Shown: positions 35,479 to 55,484, counted from the stretch's first letter. The stretch is 64,000 nt of DNA from Lottia gigantea (GCF_000327385.1 NW_008709715.1:186001-250000), one strand, 5' to 3'. The notes: generated by a model not told the origin, from the letters alone. Numbers and translations: made by a program.

Positions 35479-37824
35479 TCATAAATACAATAGTGAACTT
35501 TCAGTATTTTTCAATGAATCTTTTAACACTTTGTCTGCTTCAGGATTTTCCTATAAGAGAAGAGATAGTTAATGTAGCTTGAATTGGACCTAGAAACAGA
35601 TTGTATATTTTTGAGACTATGCAATATTGACTCTTTGATACCTAGAGTTAAAAAACCTTACTATTTCTTATTCAATTTGACCTATCAGCTATTGTTTTAC
35701 ATAATATTAACATATAAGATAATATTAAATAGGCAACCTCTGCAGATTCACTCTCCAATGGAATTTCTTCAGGTGTGGCCAGGGGTGGCAATGCTATTAA
35801 TAGTATCTTACCTGTAATAATGATAATGAAGATAATGATAATATTGGTAAGAATGATTTGACAGTCATTATATCATGATTGATAACATCTGTATAACATA
35901 CAAAAAAACTGGCTTTAATATCATTGACTTCACAATATACAACAACTGAAATAGAATGATCACAAAATTCAACTTTCAACCAGTGCTAAGCTGTATAGAT
36001 CTAGGATAGGCCTGCTGTATCACCTACTAAAATATACCGATTAAATCTAACTTACTAATCTAGTCTGTTTCGACAGACTAACAGTGGGTTGACTTAACTG
36101 GGGTTCTGTTATGATGACAAAGTGGCCAATATCAGCTGACTTAATCGGCAGTGCTTTGTTACACTGGAAGATTCGGGCTGCAAAGAAATCGGTGGAAGCA
36201 GATTATAGGTTTATTTAACTCTGCTGTCAATTGTGCCAAGATAATTGTAATTATTATATATCAGTTTAATTAATTGATAACTTACTCTGTGCAGGTAAAC
36301 TAGAGATGATATTTGGTTGTGATAATGTAGGACATATTGATGATGGTGATGTATGGCTGGTATATAGAGCCGAGAGAAATGGTGGGTGTATATCTGACAA
36401 TGGTTTATCTGTTTTATAATCACATAATACCTCAGTAGACAATACAACTATTTCACTTTTCTTATCACAGTTAATATACTTAAATACCTGCAATATAGTC
36501 AAATTTGGAAATTTTTCGGACGGTTAATACACGAAAGATAACTGCCAGGAGTTTTTATCAAGGACCAGATGGAAGACAGTATACCTCAATTTTCACAATA
36601 ATCTTACCTAAATTTTATTTTCTCAACATAAAGTTTCAGACTTATTACAATTTCTTATGGGTGTCTTGTATGTCTTCATAATGACTTAAAGTATGCATTT
36701 GTAGTCTTGCAACTATGCTTGGTGGTAGTTCACAACAATCTGAATAATGATTTTATATGACTATTTGCTCACCTGTTGAACCCAAGAAAATGATTGTTCT
36801 GGTTGTATTTTGTTATAACACTGACATATAAACAAACCAGGTTGTCCTGTAACTTGATAAATTTCACACACTTTGTGTTTTGATTTCTTTAACGGAACAG
36901 GAATGTCATCTTCAGTCTCATATCCACAATATACTTTAGCTAAGACATTTTCTTCTTTATTTTTAACATAGGCATCAATAAACACTATAAATAAAAAATC
37001 AAAGAGTTTTATAGGAGTCAAACATTTATCTAGGGTCATTACAATAAGTGCTAATTAGACCTTGAAATAAAAAAAGTATTGTATTGGGAAAGAATAGATA
37101 GTTTACTTTATATACTGCCACTTCACAGTGATTTTCTAATTTAGTTGAAGAAGTAACAAGAAACTTAAGAAAGTTTAGGAGGGCAAGAAAAAAAGGCTAC
37201 AGCTTCACTTTAGATCCTCTTCATATTTGGGTATTTTGATTTGCTTGACATGTTTTGCTAAATTTTTTTCTTGCAGCATCGACTGGACTGTCAACTTTGA
37301 AACAAGGGAAATAATATGAAGAAAATGTGATGTAACTACACAAACCTGATGAAGCTGGTTCTGTGGCTATCAAACACACCAAACACTTTGATTCAATCTT
37401 CCCTGATCCACAAATTATTGATTTGCTACAATTATAAAAAAAAATTAAACAAATTACTAGAATGAATTTTTTTTAATAAATTTGGGATAGACTAGCTAGA
37501 CAATCTAGTAACCCAAAAATGTTACCTTGCTGTCTAAAAAGATACAGGCACTTTATCTATAATATAAAAATTCTAAAGATGCTGACTCAATAGTGATTGA
37601 ATAGACATAGGAACAAATGCCTGTGGTCTGTCGTAGTAAATCATTTATCAAGAAACTACAGAGCAAACTAAATTGTCATCTGATCAAAATTGTTCATTGA
37701 GACAAGACATAAATGATGAGATATACCAATAACTTGTGGGAAATGGTTCTTCATCGTCATCATCAGCATCAACTGATCGTAGAGGAACATCATGCGAGAA
37801 ACCATCGTAGAAACTTGAAGCCAT
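35479..37824 (-). CDS. PSMG1: Proteasome assembly chaperone 1
   Basis: PAC1 pairs with PAC2 to scaffold assembly of the 20S proteasome alpha-ring and is degraded when the proteasome matures. Six exons (minus, 5' to 3'): 37824-37727, 37425-37346, 36984-36773, 36487-36286, 35945-35812 and 35550-35479 (TGA). They sum to 798 nt, 265 residues against 288 in human, with every phase agreeing. Best-matched blocks: PEQSFSWVQQVFKYINCDKK, LCDYKTDKPLSDIHPPFLSAL, LSQPNIISSLPAQ, YCEVNDIKASFFVCYTDV, and the C-terminal ENPEADKVLKDSLKNTES. An acidic stretch (DADDDEEPFP) sits near the N-terminus, as in the human protein. AATAAA on the minus strand at 35453-35448 could end the transcript. Head-to-head with SYAP1, 685 bases between start codons. 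Confidence 0.93.
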
Positions 37825-38509
37825 GTTTGTTTGAAAGTCGGTGTCTTCGTTATACACCAAAAATTAGTTAGGGCTACACAAAGTATGTATAATCCGAAGT
37901 CCTCTGTTCCCTATTTATAGTCTCTGGAAAACAATATTTTTTACGCAGGCACGGGTAATGGTTGGAATAAGAGCATGGGACCTGTATATAGTATACCCCT
38001 TGTATTTTAACCTTACAGTAAAGTGTGGGGCCTACAAAGAATATTGCGTTTGGTTAGTTTGTTTTATGGACATAGAGGACACCCCTAATGGCGTTATAAC
38101 AGGTTCTTCTCGCATTATCTCGTACAATCAGTTTTTAAAACAAACTTGATATTCAGGTTCAAAGTTTTGTGTTTCAGAACTGAAAATTTCTTCATTTTTT
38201 CAATATTGTTAAGGCTGGACTGTCTTTCAATTTATTGTCCATTTATTCTTGAGGTTTTCTCCCGACAGTCTAAATCTAGGGCAAAATTTGATTTAGATGT
38301 CCCGGGATGCATTTAAGTCTTTTAAATCGAGACTATTGAATTGCGAATACAACTACTACGTCTGGGTAATCAATCATATAATCGGGAAGAATAATCAATT
38401 CTTATGTCACGTGATACTTTGTTTATAAACTTTACCTCAGCTGTGTCACTTATGTTGTCGTTGTACATTTTTCTGCACTATAATATGAAATAAATTTGAC
38501 TTTTCCAAC
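37825..38509. promoter_or_regulatory. Shared upstream region of PSMG1 and SYAP1
   Basis: The start codons of two divergent housekeeping genes are only 685 bases apart, so both promoters and 5' UTRs must lie here unless distant leader exons exist. No TATA box at a convincing position was identified. The only long word of note is 'tctcccgacagtc' near 38258. Confidence 0.5.
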
Positions 38510-41500
38510 ATGTTTAGTTCAGTAACAAGCTGGTTGGGTGTAGGAGAGAAAAGTGAAGAACTCAAACCACAAGTTAAAGGGGAAAATAAAGAGAATGACG
38601 GAAATGACAAGGAAAATATTAAAAGTGAAAAAATAGAAAATGTCAACAAAAAAAGTGACTCAGATGCAGTGGACGGTGACAAATCTGAAAGTGCTAAAAA
38701 TGAACAAAAAGCTGAAGTGGAGGGTGAAAACCATTCTGAGCCTTCTAATCAACAAATATTAGAAGACGTGTCTGCAAAAGCCCTGAATACTGCAAAGGAA
38801 TGGGGAAGTATGTATAAATAGAGATAGAATTATTGGGACAGAAACTTCAATTCAATAATATGATATACGGTAGCCTAGATAGGGCCTAAAGACAAAGAGG
38901 AAAAAAGAATCTAGATAGATTGCAATAGATTACATAAATTTTTATGGGAAATAAGCAATATGAAATATATTGATTTTGTTGATCTGTACTGCATAAATAT
39001 GTCATATGTTGACGAATAAAAGAAATGAAGTCTCTAAATTCAATGCATAGCTCTAACTCTAATCTGACTTAGATTTTACTCAGTTATGCAAACAGCTTAA
39101 AGGAAAAGATATTTTTTTACAGGTTATTTATACAGTTTTGGTAAAATAGCTGGTAAAACAGTGGCTGATACAGCCAAACAGTTTAAAACAACAGTTGAAG
39201 AAAAAGTAAACCTTTTAAATTTTTTCTTAAAAACATTTTCAATACATCCTTAAATGACACAATTTGCTGTAATATATTTGAAAATTTCCTAATGATTTTG
39301 ATTTATATATACTGTGACATATTTCAAGGATTGCCTGATGTAGATTACTAGCTGTAAATAGAATTTTTTTTATTTCAATTTATTAGAACTGAAATTCACT
39401 TAACTGCATTTTTTTTTAACAGCAACAAAGATTGACTCTGAAAAGTGATAGGTGAAATTGAGCTCAATCAGCTAATGGGAATATTTACCATATCTCTCTA
39501 GAATTGTACTTATTTCAATGATTCAGAAATTATCTGTTTCTTTTAGACAATACTGGGTGATTTCAGTAAAGAACATGAAAAGTTCTTAGCTGAAAAGAAA
39601 GAAGAAAAAAGACATCAAGAGGCAGCCGTTCCTCCATGGGTTGGTTATAATGAAGAAGAAACAATGAGACAGCAAATATTAGCTCTATCACAGGTAAGAT
39701 TAAAAAGAATGCATTGCATCCATATTCATAATTCTCAAGAAATGAAAAGTTGTGCCTATATGTATTGGATATTTAACAACAGAGTAGAGGTTCATGATAT
39801 GATTCTATTTATTGGTTTTACAGATTATCACGGCAAGGTTACGTTAAAGTCTATGAGATCGCGGCAATCCGTGATAATCTGTAAAATCAATAAATAGAAT
39901 CATATCATGAACCTCTTCTCTTTGATAAATAGCCAGATTTATTGGACCAAAAAGAGGGAATCTCATCTATAACAATATTACCCTAGGAGCTGAACTTTTT
40001 AGATTATCTAAATGGTCAAAAGGTCATAGTAAGATTATAATGTCAAGGTCAAGTCACAAATTTTTTTTTAAATTTACACAAAGAATTGCAGATAGATTTA
40101 TGTTTATTATAGGACAAGAGAAACTTTTTAAGGAATCCTCCATCTGGTGTGCAATTTCAGTTTGATTTTCAAGCTATGTATCCTATTGCCATGGCAACTC
40201 TTCAAGAAGATCTAAATCTTAAGGAGAAAAGATTTGACTTAGTACCAAAACAGTAAGTTGAAACCTTTTTTTTCAATGTGTGTAAAATATAAATTGGTTT
40301 TGAATCTAGGTTTCACAGTACTTATATGATTCATTACGTTTATAATGGTTTATGCATAAGATATGACTCCCTATAGTTGCCTGCCAATCATCCACTATGA
40401 TAATTTAGGCACTACGAGCTCTCATTTGGTAGTTTCAGGTTTGAAAGATGTATATTTTGAAACTCATTAAATTTTATTTTTCAGAGTATCAGAAGAAGTA
40501 TTTTGGAGAAACTATTTCTATAGAGTATCATTAATAAAACAATCAACCCAGTTAACATCCATGGCACAACAAACTGGTAAGTTTTTAAAATACTTTTCAG
40601 GGAAGTTACTGACTTAACTAGTGTAAATACTAAAAAATAAGTTATTGCATTTGTCTTTATTTGGTAAAAAGATTATGACTGAATCAATTTCAGGTACAAC
40701 AGGGGAAAGTCGATCTTCAAGTAGTTCTAGAAGATCATCTGCTGGAAGTGAAAACAAAGGTAGTTATCTAAGCTTATATCTTTAACAATAACAAACCAAG
40801 GAACAACATAGTAGTTGTGAAATATGCTACCTATCAAATGCTCTGTTATAAGTAAAAAATAATTTTGTGAAGAACTCTATAGGATATATTAATATATTCT
40901 ATTCATTGTTTGGTCTTGTCAGCCCACTTTTAACATTGTATTTGATTAATTAGTAAAAATTAGAAGACACATTGTGTCAAAATTTGACTGAAGACTCATT
41001 AAAAAATAATTTGGTCGGATCATTGATGATAAGGTAAAAAAAATACAAAGAGAGGATAATCTCTTTTTTTTTACTTAAGCTGATGTAAAGCCAATTCCTA
41101 ACAATGAAACAGAAGATGTAAGTCACCAGCCTGAGAGTCCCAATGAAAATGAATTTATAAGTGATGCTTTCTCTGATAATAATATGGATGAAGAAGCTTT
41201 GAAGAAAGAAATGGAATTACTTGGTGTGAAAGAAGGTAAAATCGTTTGTTTTTTTTTAACTTTGATACAGTTGTAAACACAATATATATTGTAAACACAG
41301 AATATAGCAATTAATAATGGAAGCCTTGAATAAAGCACACATACCAGTATACTGATATATTTTGGCCAATGGGTATAGCTATTGCTCACATAATCATTGG
41401 TCTGTCCCACTGTAAATATCATGAGTTTTTTATTTGATAAGGAGTCAATATAAAATGTCATTTAAGCACTTTTTGAATTACGTCAAATATTATTAATTAC

Positions 41501-42096
41501 GTATTATTATTAAAAGGTATGTTATTCACAGCTTGGTTCTCACAAAAACAATTTTTGACTTACTCCTTTTGGACATTCTATAATCATCTGTAGAAAAATT
41601 GATCCATTTTTGCTAATATGATATAAATTTTATAAAAGTATTAAAAGTAGATCGTTAATGGAATAGCGCCTCTTAGAATGAACATAAAATTTAATTTAAG
41701 AGTATATATTAGTGGACTTACATGGTGTCAAAACTATACATCAGAATCCGTGTATAATCCAATAAATTTATAAAATCAAGTAGTTATCCTTAAAACTATG
41801 GAATTATTTTAGTTGTTTATGTATTTATCTGATTATACAGGCATTATGTTGTATAGTTATGACACCAGGTTAGTCCAGTGATGAATATTGACTATAGCGG
41901 TAGTATCTTTTTAAATGACAATTAAAGATTGTATAATGTGCTATAATTTTCTTTTATAGATGATGCATGGGAAAAGGAATTACAACAAGAATTACAGGAA
42001 TATGAAGTGGTGGATGAGAGTGGTGCAGATATGGAGGATGATTTAGAACAGGAAATATTAAAACAGATTGAACAGGAAGCTAATATGATATCTTGA
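38510..42096 (+). CDS. SYAP1: Synapse-associated protein 1 (BSD-domain protein)
   Basis: SYAP1/BSTA homologues carry a BSD domain and, in mammals, help mTORC2 phosphorylate AKT. Eight exons: 38510-38807, 39123-39205, 39547-39693, 40113-40252, 40485-40576, 40694-40759, 41080-41235 and 41960-42096 (TGA). They total 1119 nt, 372 residues (human 352), in frame throughout. Order: [10 protein letters not shown] start as in the human protein, a long Lys/Glu/Asn-rich stretch, the amphipathic [17 protein letters not shown] segment, [11 protein letters not shown] (about residue 156), the BSD core with [19 protein letters not shown] and [15 protein letters not shown] (about 224-238), a Ser-rich stretch, then EFISDAF and [15 protein letters not shown] at the C-terminus. 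The intron after 39693 contains a strong foldback. Confidence 0.95.
39787..39915. mobile_element. Near-perfect foldback with 47-bp arms in SYAP1 intron 3
   Basis: Left arm 39787-39833 and right arm 39869-39915 are reverse complements with one mismatch (ATTGGTTTTAC against GTAAAATCAAT); the loop is 35 bases. No coding capacity. The left arm holds GGTTTTACAG, which resembles a splice acceptor. It could be a small MITE or a recent inverted duplication. Confidence 0.75.
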
Positions 42097-44582
42097 ACAG
42101 TCAAGCATGTTGTTGTTATTTGTAAATATGTTGTAAACAAGAGGAAAATAATGTTAATATTCTTTATTACATCAAATTTAAAAAAAAATTATGAATTACT
42201 GATTGCTATAAACAATGAAATTGTATTTTAGCTTAGTTCATATCATTGATAAGTAACCAAGTCGCATAGTTCCTAATTTTGTGCTGTGAATTTTCTTTTT
42301 TGTGTATTTTTGCAAGACTGTCCTAAAATCCTGATGGGCTCTGATATAATGGTAAAAGGATTCAATTTTTCTTGATATCTCTAAATGTAAGGAAATGTTA
42401 TCCCAATGTTTCATAGACACTTTTATTACGTAGATGCTAACATGTCAGTGAAAGGGATATAGTAATCTCCTTAATGTGCACATTGATTTAGCAAAGATTA
42501 CCATCTAAAATGGGTAGTTGCTTCACCTGATATTTCTCTGTAACACTTTTCAAAGTAAAGATTTTGGATGTAGTTCATTTTCAAAGAAAAAGAAAAGTCC
42601 ACTGTCAAAGTCAAGACATTATCATTGTTCTTGTATGCATTTAACAGTGACAAGCGATATCTGAGATGGGGTTCTCTCAGGTAGTGAAAAAAAAAAGACG
42701 TAGTTAAATTAAAAAGTAACAGCCTGTGATAAGTAACTTATAATATGATGTTAATTTTATTTAATGTATAAATTTAGATATTTTGTGTAATTATTTTGTT
42801 TGGGGTTCAGAAAATGATTTTTGTCTGATATTTCAAGAATGATGTTAATAGTTTGTAATTTATTGTGTAAATTCAAAATTAGGGTCAAAGGCTAAGCTTA
42901 ATTGTTGTATAGGGATTTTTATTAGTACAATTAGTGGTTTACAAATTCTTGAAAAAGGCATTGAAAGAAATAATAGCAGAACTGAATTATCAATGTTTTC
43001 TCTTTTAGTATTATCAAGCACTGCATTTCCTGAATACTTGCATCATTGACAAAATTCTGCTCCAGATTTGATTCTACAAATATGTAACACTTAATCCAGG
43101 GGCCTTTTTCTCAAAAACTTAGATATCCGATTGGATGATAAACAAATTTTAAAATCAATATTAGTGATTGACCAATCAGATTATTGTAACACTAAAATCA
43201 TCTAAAGTTAAGTTTTCAAGAATAAGGCCCCAGATCATCAAATAATTTTCTATTTCATGTTTGCTTGTTGGTTTATAGTGGTAAATAATTTAAGGATTTT
43301 GGAAACACCAAATAGTTTTGATGTAGTTTAAAGCTGGATATGACCAATAAAGGGACTCAAATACAACATTGTGTTCATTTTCTTCCTTAACCATTTGCAG
43401 CAAAATGTAAAAAAAGATAGAATCTATGAAAATTACGAGTGCCACACTGAAAAGAGCTGACAAGGCCTTGGATTGTTTTCTTCCAGATAATACAAGAATT
43501 ACAGTGTCATTCTCTCTTTATACCTCATCAACAGATGAACATTCTCATTGTTAAAATAGCTCTGAATACAATTTTAGAGTTTCATGCCATGCAATCCCCA
43601 GACAATTGACCTATTTCATCCTGTGTCCCCACAGATGTTTCATTAAGTGAACAGAACTGTGTTGTGGTAAATGCAACAGTGAACATGTCGACCAACATTA
43701 AATTCAAAATATATATATTCTATTGGAAATCCATTATTGACAAATTGAATTCATTATTGAAGCCTTGGGTAATAATCAACAAGTTTGATCAAGGCCTCTT
43801 CTACATTTATCAGTACTCAGTACCCATGGCTCATTTATACGTAAATTAAAGATTTAATTTGCAAAAAGGGTTTATCAAAAAGATATTTAATATAAAAGAA
43901 GCCTATAGAGATACAGACAGACAGAATTTTAGTTTGATCTTATCAAATTAGATGGATCTATATATTAGTGCAAAAAATTTTGATTTGTTTATTTGAAATA
44001 ATATATTTCCCTGTTTATACAGCCTTAGGCTAGCCTTTTATATTCTATAATTATTTAATAGGCCTTGACTTTGTGTTGGCTTTTCTCTACAGATATGTGA
44101 ATATTTATTGCTTGATAAGAAGGTTAATTGCCCCGATTTGGACGAAAAATGGTAGCAAGACAGTACTGGAATAGATAGAATTTAAAAGTAGGTGACAGGT
44201 CAGTTGACACAAGACTGTTCTAGAAACAATGTGTATAAACACTAAAAAAAGTAGTACACATAATTACAGCCTTGACATTGGAACATAACTGCGTTTATAA
44301 AATGTAAACAGAACGACCCAGGTTAACAATGAATCACATTCAAGGCTGTCCTATTAGTCATCCAATCAAAATAATTCATTCATTATAATCAACCAATCAT
44401 TTAGCTTTATGCTTATTTTTGACGGCTGCAGAATGACGAAGCCACGCCTACTTCTACAAAACCATAACAAGACCGGCTGTAACTTGGTGTCGAAGAATCC
44501 ATGTTAGCACTCTAAATTCAGGAAAATAGTGGATGACAGTTTTGAAATTCTTGTTTACTGTGGAAAGGATAACTAATTAGTT
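42097..44582. other. SYAP1 3' UTR and intergenic region upstream of HECA
   Basis: No exon recognised. AATAAA at 43346-43351 may end a long SYAP1 transcript (1.25 kb after the stop). The foldback at 43097-43232 lies within. The last few hundred bases upstream of 44583 should carry the HECA promoter and 5' UTR. Confidence 0.5.
43097..43232. mobile_element. Short foldback element, family D
   Basis: Ends GGGGCCTTTTTCTCAAAAAC and, inverted on the right, AAGTTTTCAAGAATAAGGCC followed by CC. The arms are about 25-30 imperfect bases and the whole is about 136 bases. It contains an inner inverted pair, 'ccgattggatgat' / 'gaccaatcagatt'. Confidence 0.5.
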
Positions 44583-46025
44583 ATGCCGCAACATAAAAAT
44601 CAAAAGAACCATCGTCATAAGGACGAAGATAGACACAACAACAATATTGAGCGACCTGTGCAAAATCAAAACAATAATGGCGGCCAAAGAAGAAATAACA
44701 ATGCTGAACACAGAATGGCTAAATGTTGTTTTCCGAATGGATGTCGAGAGTCTGAAAATTTGATAGACCCAGAAGAGGCTTTAGATGCTGTCAAAGTTAT
44801 TTGTAATAATGAAAATTGCACCATTGGAAACTGGATGCATCGTAGTTGTTTTGATGAGTGGGAGGAATCTGTTCTTTCTTATTTGCGTTCATGTGGAAGA
44901 GCAAGAAGCTGGAGTGAAAAGCAAAGATTGCAGAATCTGTGGACTAAGAAAGGCTATGACCTAGCATTCAAGGCGTGTGATTGTAAATGTGGAAGGGGTC
45001 ATCTGAGGAAAGATTTAGACTACATCCAACCTACTCCATCTGTAGAAATTACAAAGGCAAAGAAAAAACATAAGAAGAAGAATGACAAACCATTGCCTGT
45101 TGTAAGCACAAACCACAAGACTGTCAACAACCAAAACCACCCTTCGAATCATAGCCCAAATACTGCTGTACCAAGTGATACCAATGGTAACACAACTTCA
45201 ACACCCATCAAATCATTAATACAATCAACAGCTCATCTACGTTTGAGAACCGATAGTGTTAGTAGCACAGGTAGTAGTCCACCTAATTCTGCCAGTTCTG
45301 AATCACCACCTAATTCAGCATCACCTCTGAGTAATGCCAACTTATTCCTGAAAGGAAGACGTCTTGATGGAATGGTACATGATCATAGCCATATTGGTAT
45401 GCCTGGTAATATATTTAGACGCAGACAAGATCTGTCAGCTTTCAGCATGCTACCAAAATTTAAACAGAATCCATATTATATCAAGATGGAAGATGATGGT
45501 CCACATGGTAATGATGATACAAGAAGTTTTGTCCTTTCCAATCTGAGCTCACGTAAAATGTCATCATTAAGATGTGTTTTATGTAAAGATGTTTTACCAG
45601 TATTTGATAGGTATCCATTGATAGATGGTACTCTGTTTTTATCACCACAAGCATATGACGAGGCTGTTGTACAGGTTATATATGAAGGTAGAATACAGTT
45701 TTTAAATGCTTGTTGTGTCAGATGTTTAGATGGTCATTCAGATATTAGATGTACATCATGTAAAAAGTTATGGGATGGTAGTGCCCTATTGTTGGGAACA
45801 ATGTATACTTACGATATATTTGCTGCCATGCCATGTTGTCAAAAGCGGTTGACTTGTAAATACTGTCGTCGTGCAGTAGTCGATTTACATATAGGACTAA
45901 ATTTTTATAGTCAATATAGCCAAATGACCATTTGTCCTTATTGTAAAGCTAACGACTATCACTTTATTCGCCCCATGACTGAAACCTTTATGGTGAAAGA
46001 ATCTATATGTGGTGTCCATTATTAA
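44583..46025 (+). CDS. HECA: Headcase protein homologue
   Basis: Headcase is a Cys/His-rich cytoplasmic regulator that represses proliferation and maintains progenitor cells in flies; the human homologue is HECA (about 543 residues). One uninterrupted frame gives 480 residues with no intron. The N-terminal headcase domain (about 46-155) has CCFPNGC, VICNNENC, WMHRSCFDEWEESVLSYLRS, CGRARSWSEKQRLQNLW and ACDCKCGRGHLRKDLDY. A basic then Ser/Asn/Pro-rich linker follows (about 155-290). The C-terminal domain (about 325-480) has LRCVLCKDVLPVFDRYPLID, CTSCKKLWDGSALLLGTMYT, YDIFAAMPCCQKRLTCKYC and CPYCKANDYHFIRP. Regularly spaced Cys pairs suggest zinc binding. The start ATG opens the frame after an in-frame TAG; the stop is TAA. 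It converges with the taxilin gene. Confidence 0.95.
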   Translation: MPQHKNQKNHRHKDEDRHNNNIERPVQNQNNNGGQRRNNNAEHRMAKCCFPNGCRESENLIDPEEALDAVKVICNNENCTIGNWMHRSCFDEWEESVLSYLRSCGRARSWSEKQRLQNLWTKKGYDLAFKACDCKCGRGHLRKDLDYIQPTPSVEITKAKKKHKKKNDKPLPVVSTNHKTVNNQNHPSNHSPNTAVPSDTNGNTTSTPIKSLIQSTAHLRLRTDSVSSTGSSPPNSASSESPPNSASPLSNANLFLKGRRLDGMVHDHSHIGMPGNIFRRRQDLSAFSMLPKFKQNPYYIKMEDDGPHGNDDTRSFVLSNLSSRKMSSLRCVLCKDVLPVFDRYPLIDGTLFLSPQAYDEAVVQVIYEGRIQFLNACCVRCLDGHSDIRCTSCKKLWDGSALLLGTMYTYDIFAAMPCCQKRLTCKYCRRAVVDLHIGLNFYSQYSQMTICPYCKANDYHFIRPMTETFMVKESICGVHY

Positions 46026-46126
46026 TTATTTGTATTACTATTATATATGGTACTAGTCTTTGTCCTTTCATATCAATTATTTAACCATTTTTTTACAATC
46101 CCACTAAATGTTTTTATGGCGATTTT

Positions 46127-46419
46127 TAAGTGGATTTCTAAATTTGTTATGCTTATTGCAGACACTGATAGCATCAATTTGCACCATTCCAAAATTTCAA
46201 TCAGACGTCTCTGGTTCATGCAATTCCACTAAAACTATGTGTCACCCCTGCAAAATTTGTATCACATAAGAACTTTGCAGGGGTGACTTCATAAAACACT
46301 TTTAGTGGAATTGCTAGAACCACAGACGTCTGATTGAAAATTGGAATGGTGCAAATTGATGCTATCATTGTCCCATATACAAATAAAAAATTTAGAAATC
46401 CTCCTTAGAATCCCTTTAA
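46127..46419. mobile_element. MITE family A, full-length palindromic copy downstream of HECA
   Basis: A long palindrome. The left half holds 'gacactgatagcatcaatttg', 'caccattcc', 'cagacgtctctggttc', 'gcaattccactaaaac' and 'cacccctgcaaa'. The right half reads these back inverted to 'aatccctttaa'. It begins about 100 bases after the HECA stop, so it probably lies in the 3' UTR and would form a strong RNA hairpin there. Confidence 0.7.
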
Positions 46420-47914
46420 GATTTGTCATGATGGTTACTGCCAATTAATTTGGTACTTAATGCTTCAGAGGTCAAAAACTATAATTATGTGTTTAGTGGG
46501 ATGATGCTATCATTTCAACATTATGTATATATATGTTCATATCATGTAATGTCCATTGTTCTTGGCAAGGAGGGTTGTTTTCTATGAGTGGACCATTCCT
46601 CACTTACTTAAAAGGAAAGTTTGATGAGGCAGCTTATTTGTATGTTTTGTAATCAAGTATATAGTCAATTTGAGCATTGACGTTAAAAATTTTCGTTACA
46701 TTATGGTCATTTCTGTTATATTTGATATATTGCTACAGATATTTTGATTGGTAAACAACCAATGTAGATATTCATTTTTCCCTTTAATTTTCATAGTCTT
46801 AATAGCATCAAATTAGTGCTGTCTGTTGCTAAATGCAATGTGACCTTTGATTTCCCATTACAAATGTGACTTTAAGTTAAAATGGTTTTGGTGATCTTCA
46901 GTAATGTATTTGGCAAAAATTATGTTTCTTTGTTTTATACTTTCAATATTTGTATTTTGAAATCCATGTCTCAACTGCTGAATTATTAATCGCTAATTAT
47001 GTTAGCTTTATTCTACGACTTGCTTTCTTAATTATTTTCTTGTATGGGATTTTCTCCCTTTTCCTATTCAGGTGTTAAAAGCACAATTAAATAATGGTGC
47101 TCATGAACCATGTGTTTTATTGAATAAACCCCATTAAAAGCCCAAAAGTCTTGAAGGGCTGTATGATGAGCAAAATGTCTTTTGCATAATGAAGGAAACC
47201 ACAATTGATCAAGACTTCGGTCATGTTTCTTGTGAAGGATTCATTCTTCTATTACTATTAATGCCTCCATCCATCATAGTCCTCTTCCAAGATGTTCCAA
47301 AACCAAATAGGTATTTTGAAGTCAGTCTGAAATAATATAAGTTGGTTTGCTGTGTCTCAACTGATAAAAATGTAACTCTGGATGTTGCGTTTTATGTTCT
47401 TTTGCGGATAACTTTCGCAGTTCATAATCTGAAGAAAAATTGTAGATTGGCTTTGACTGTAAGCCTACATGGCGCATTCTTGTCCATAGGTGAGACTTTG
47501 CAACTTTAGCAGTTTACTCACCGATAACTATGTTCAGCTGCCTTATCAGATAACCATCTACAGAAATGTGATGTTTGGGAGCTTGATTTACCATGTTCAA
47601 CCAAACACCAAATTTACTAGAAACTTTATTGATCATATACAAATCGAATTAAACATTCCCACTGATAAACACTAAAAGGAGGAACAAAGACAATATGGAC
47701 TATACATTTTCACGAAAAGTCCCATTCAACATAAAATACTACTGAAACAGGAAAATAACTTCCTTTTTCATTACTTCAGAAAAAATTTCCTAAGCTAATT
47801 GCGAAAAATAAATAACTATAAAAGGACAAATGAGAAAATGACAAAGTTTGATATAACATGGATTTTTGCGTCTGTCACGATTCCACATCATGAAAGCTAC
47901 TGTAAATAAAAACA
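46420..47914. other. Convergent 3' region of HECA and taxilin
   Basis: No exon recognised. A minus-strand AATAAA at 47630-47625, about 285 bases below the taxilin stop, could end that transcript. The rest is AT-rich sequence without a distinct repeat. Confidence 0.5.
47123..47128 (+). other. Polyadenylation signal candidate for HECA
   Basis: AATAAA about 1.1 kb after the HECA stop. If used, the transcript includes the family A palindrome. Confidence 0.4.

Positions 47915-55484
<7,570 letters not shown>

Noticed and set aside
35584-35817. 77-codon plus-strand frame near the PSMG1 3' end
   Set aside because: AT-rich and hydrophobic by composition; it lies in and against PSMG1 exon/intron sequence and matches no family.
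46023-46080. Stop-codon readthrough of headcase, as known for Drosophila hdc
   Set aside because: Only about 19 sense codons follow the TAA before another stop, and both headcase domains are complete before it.
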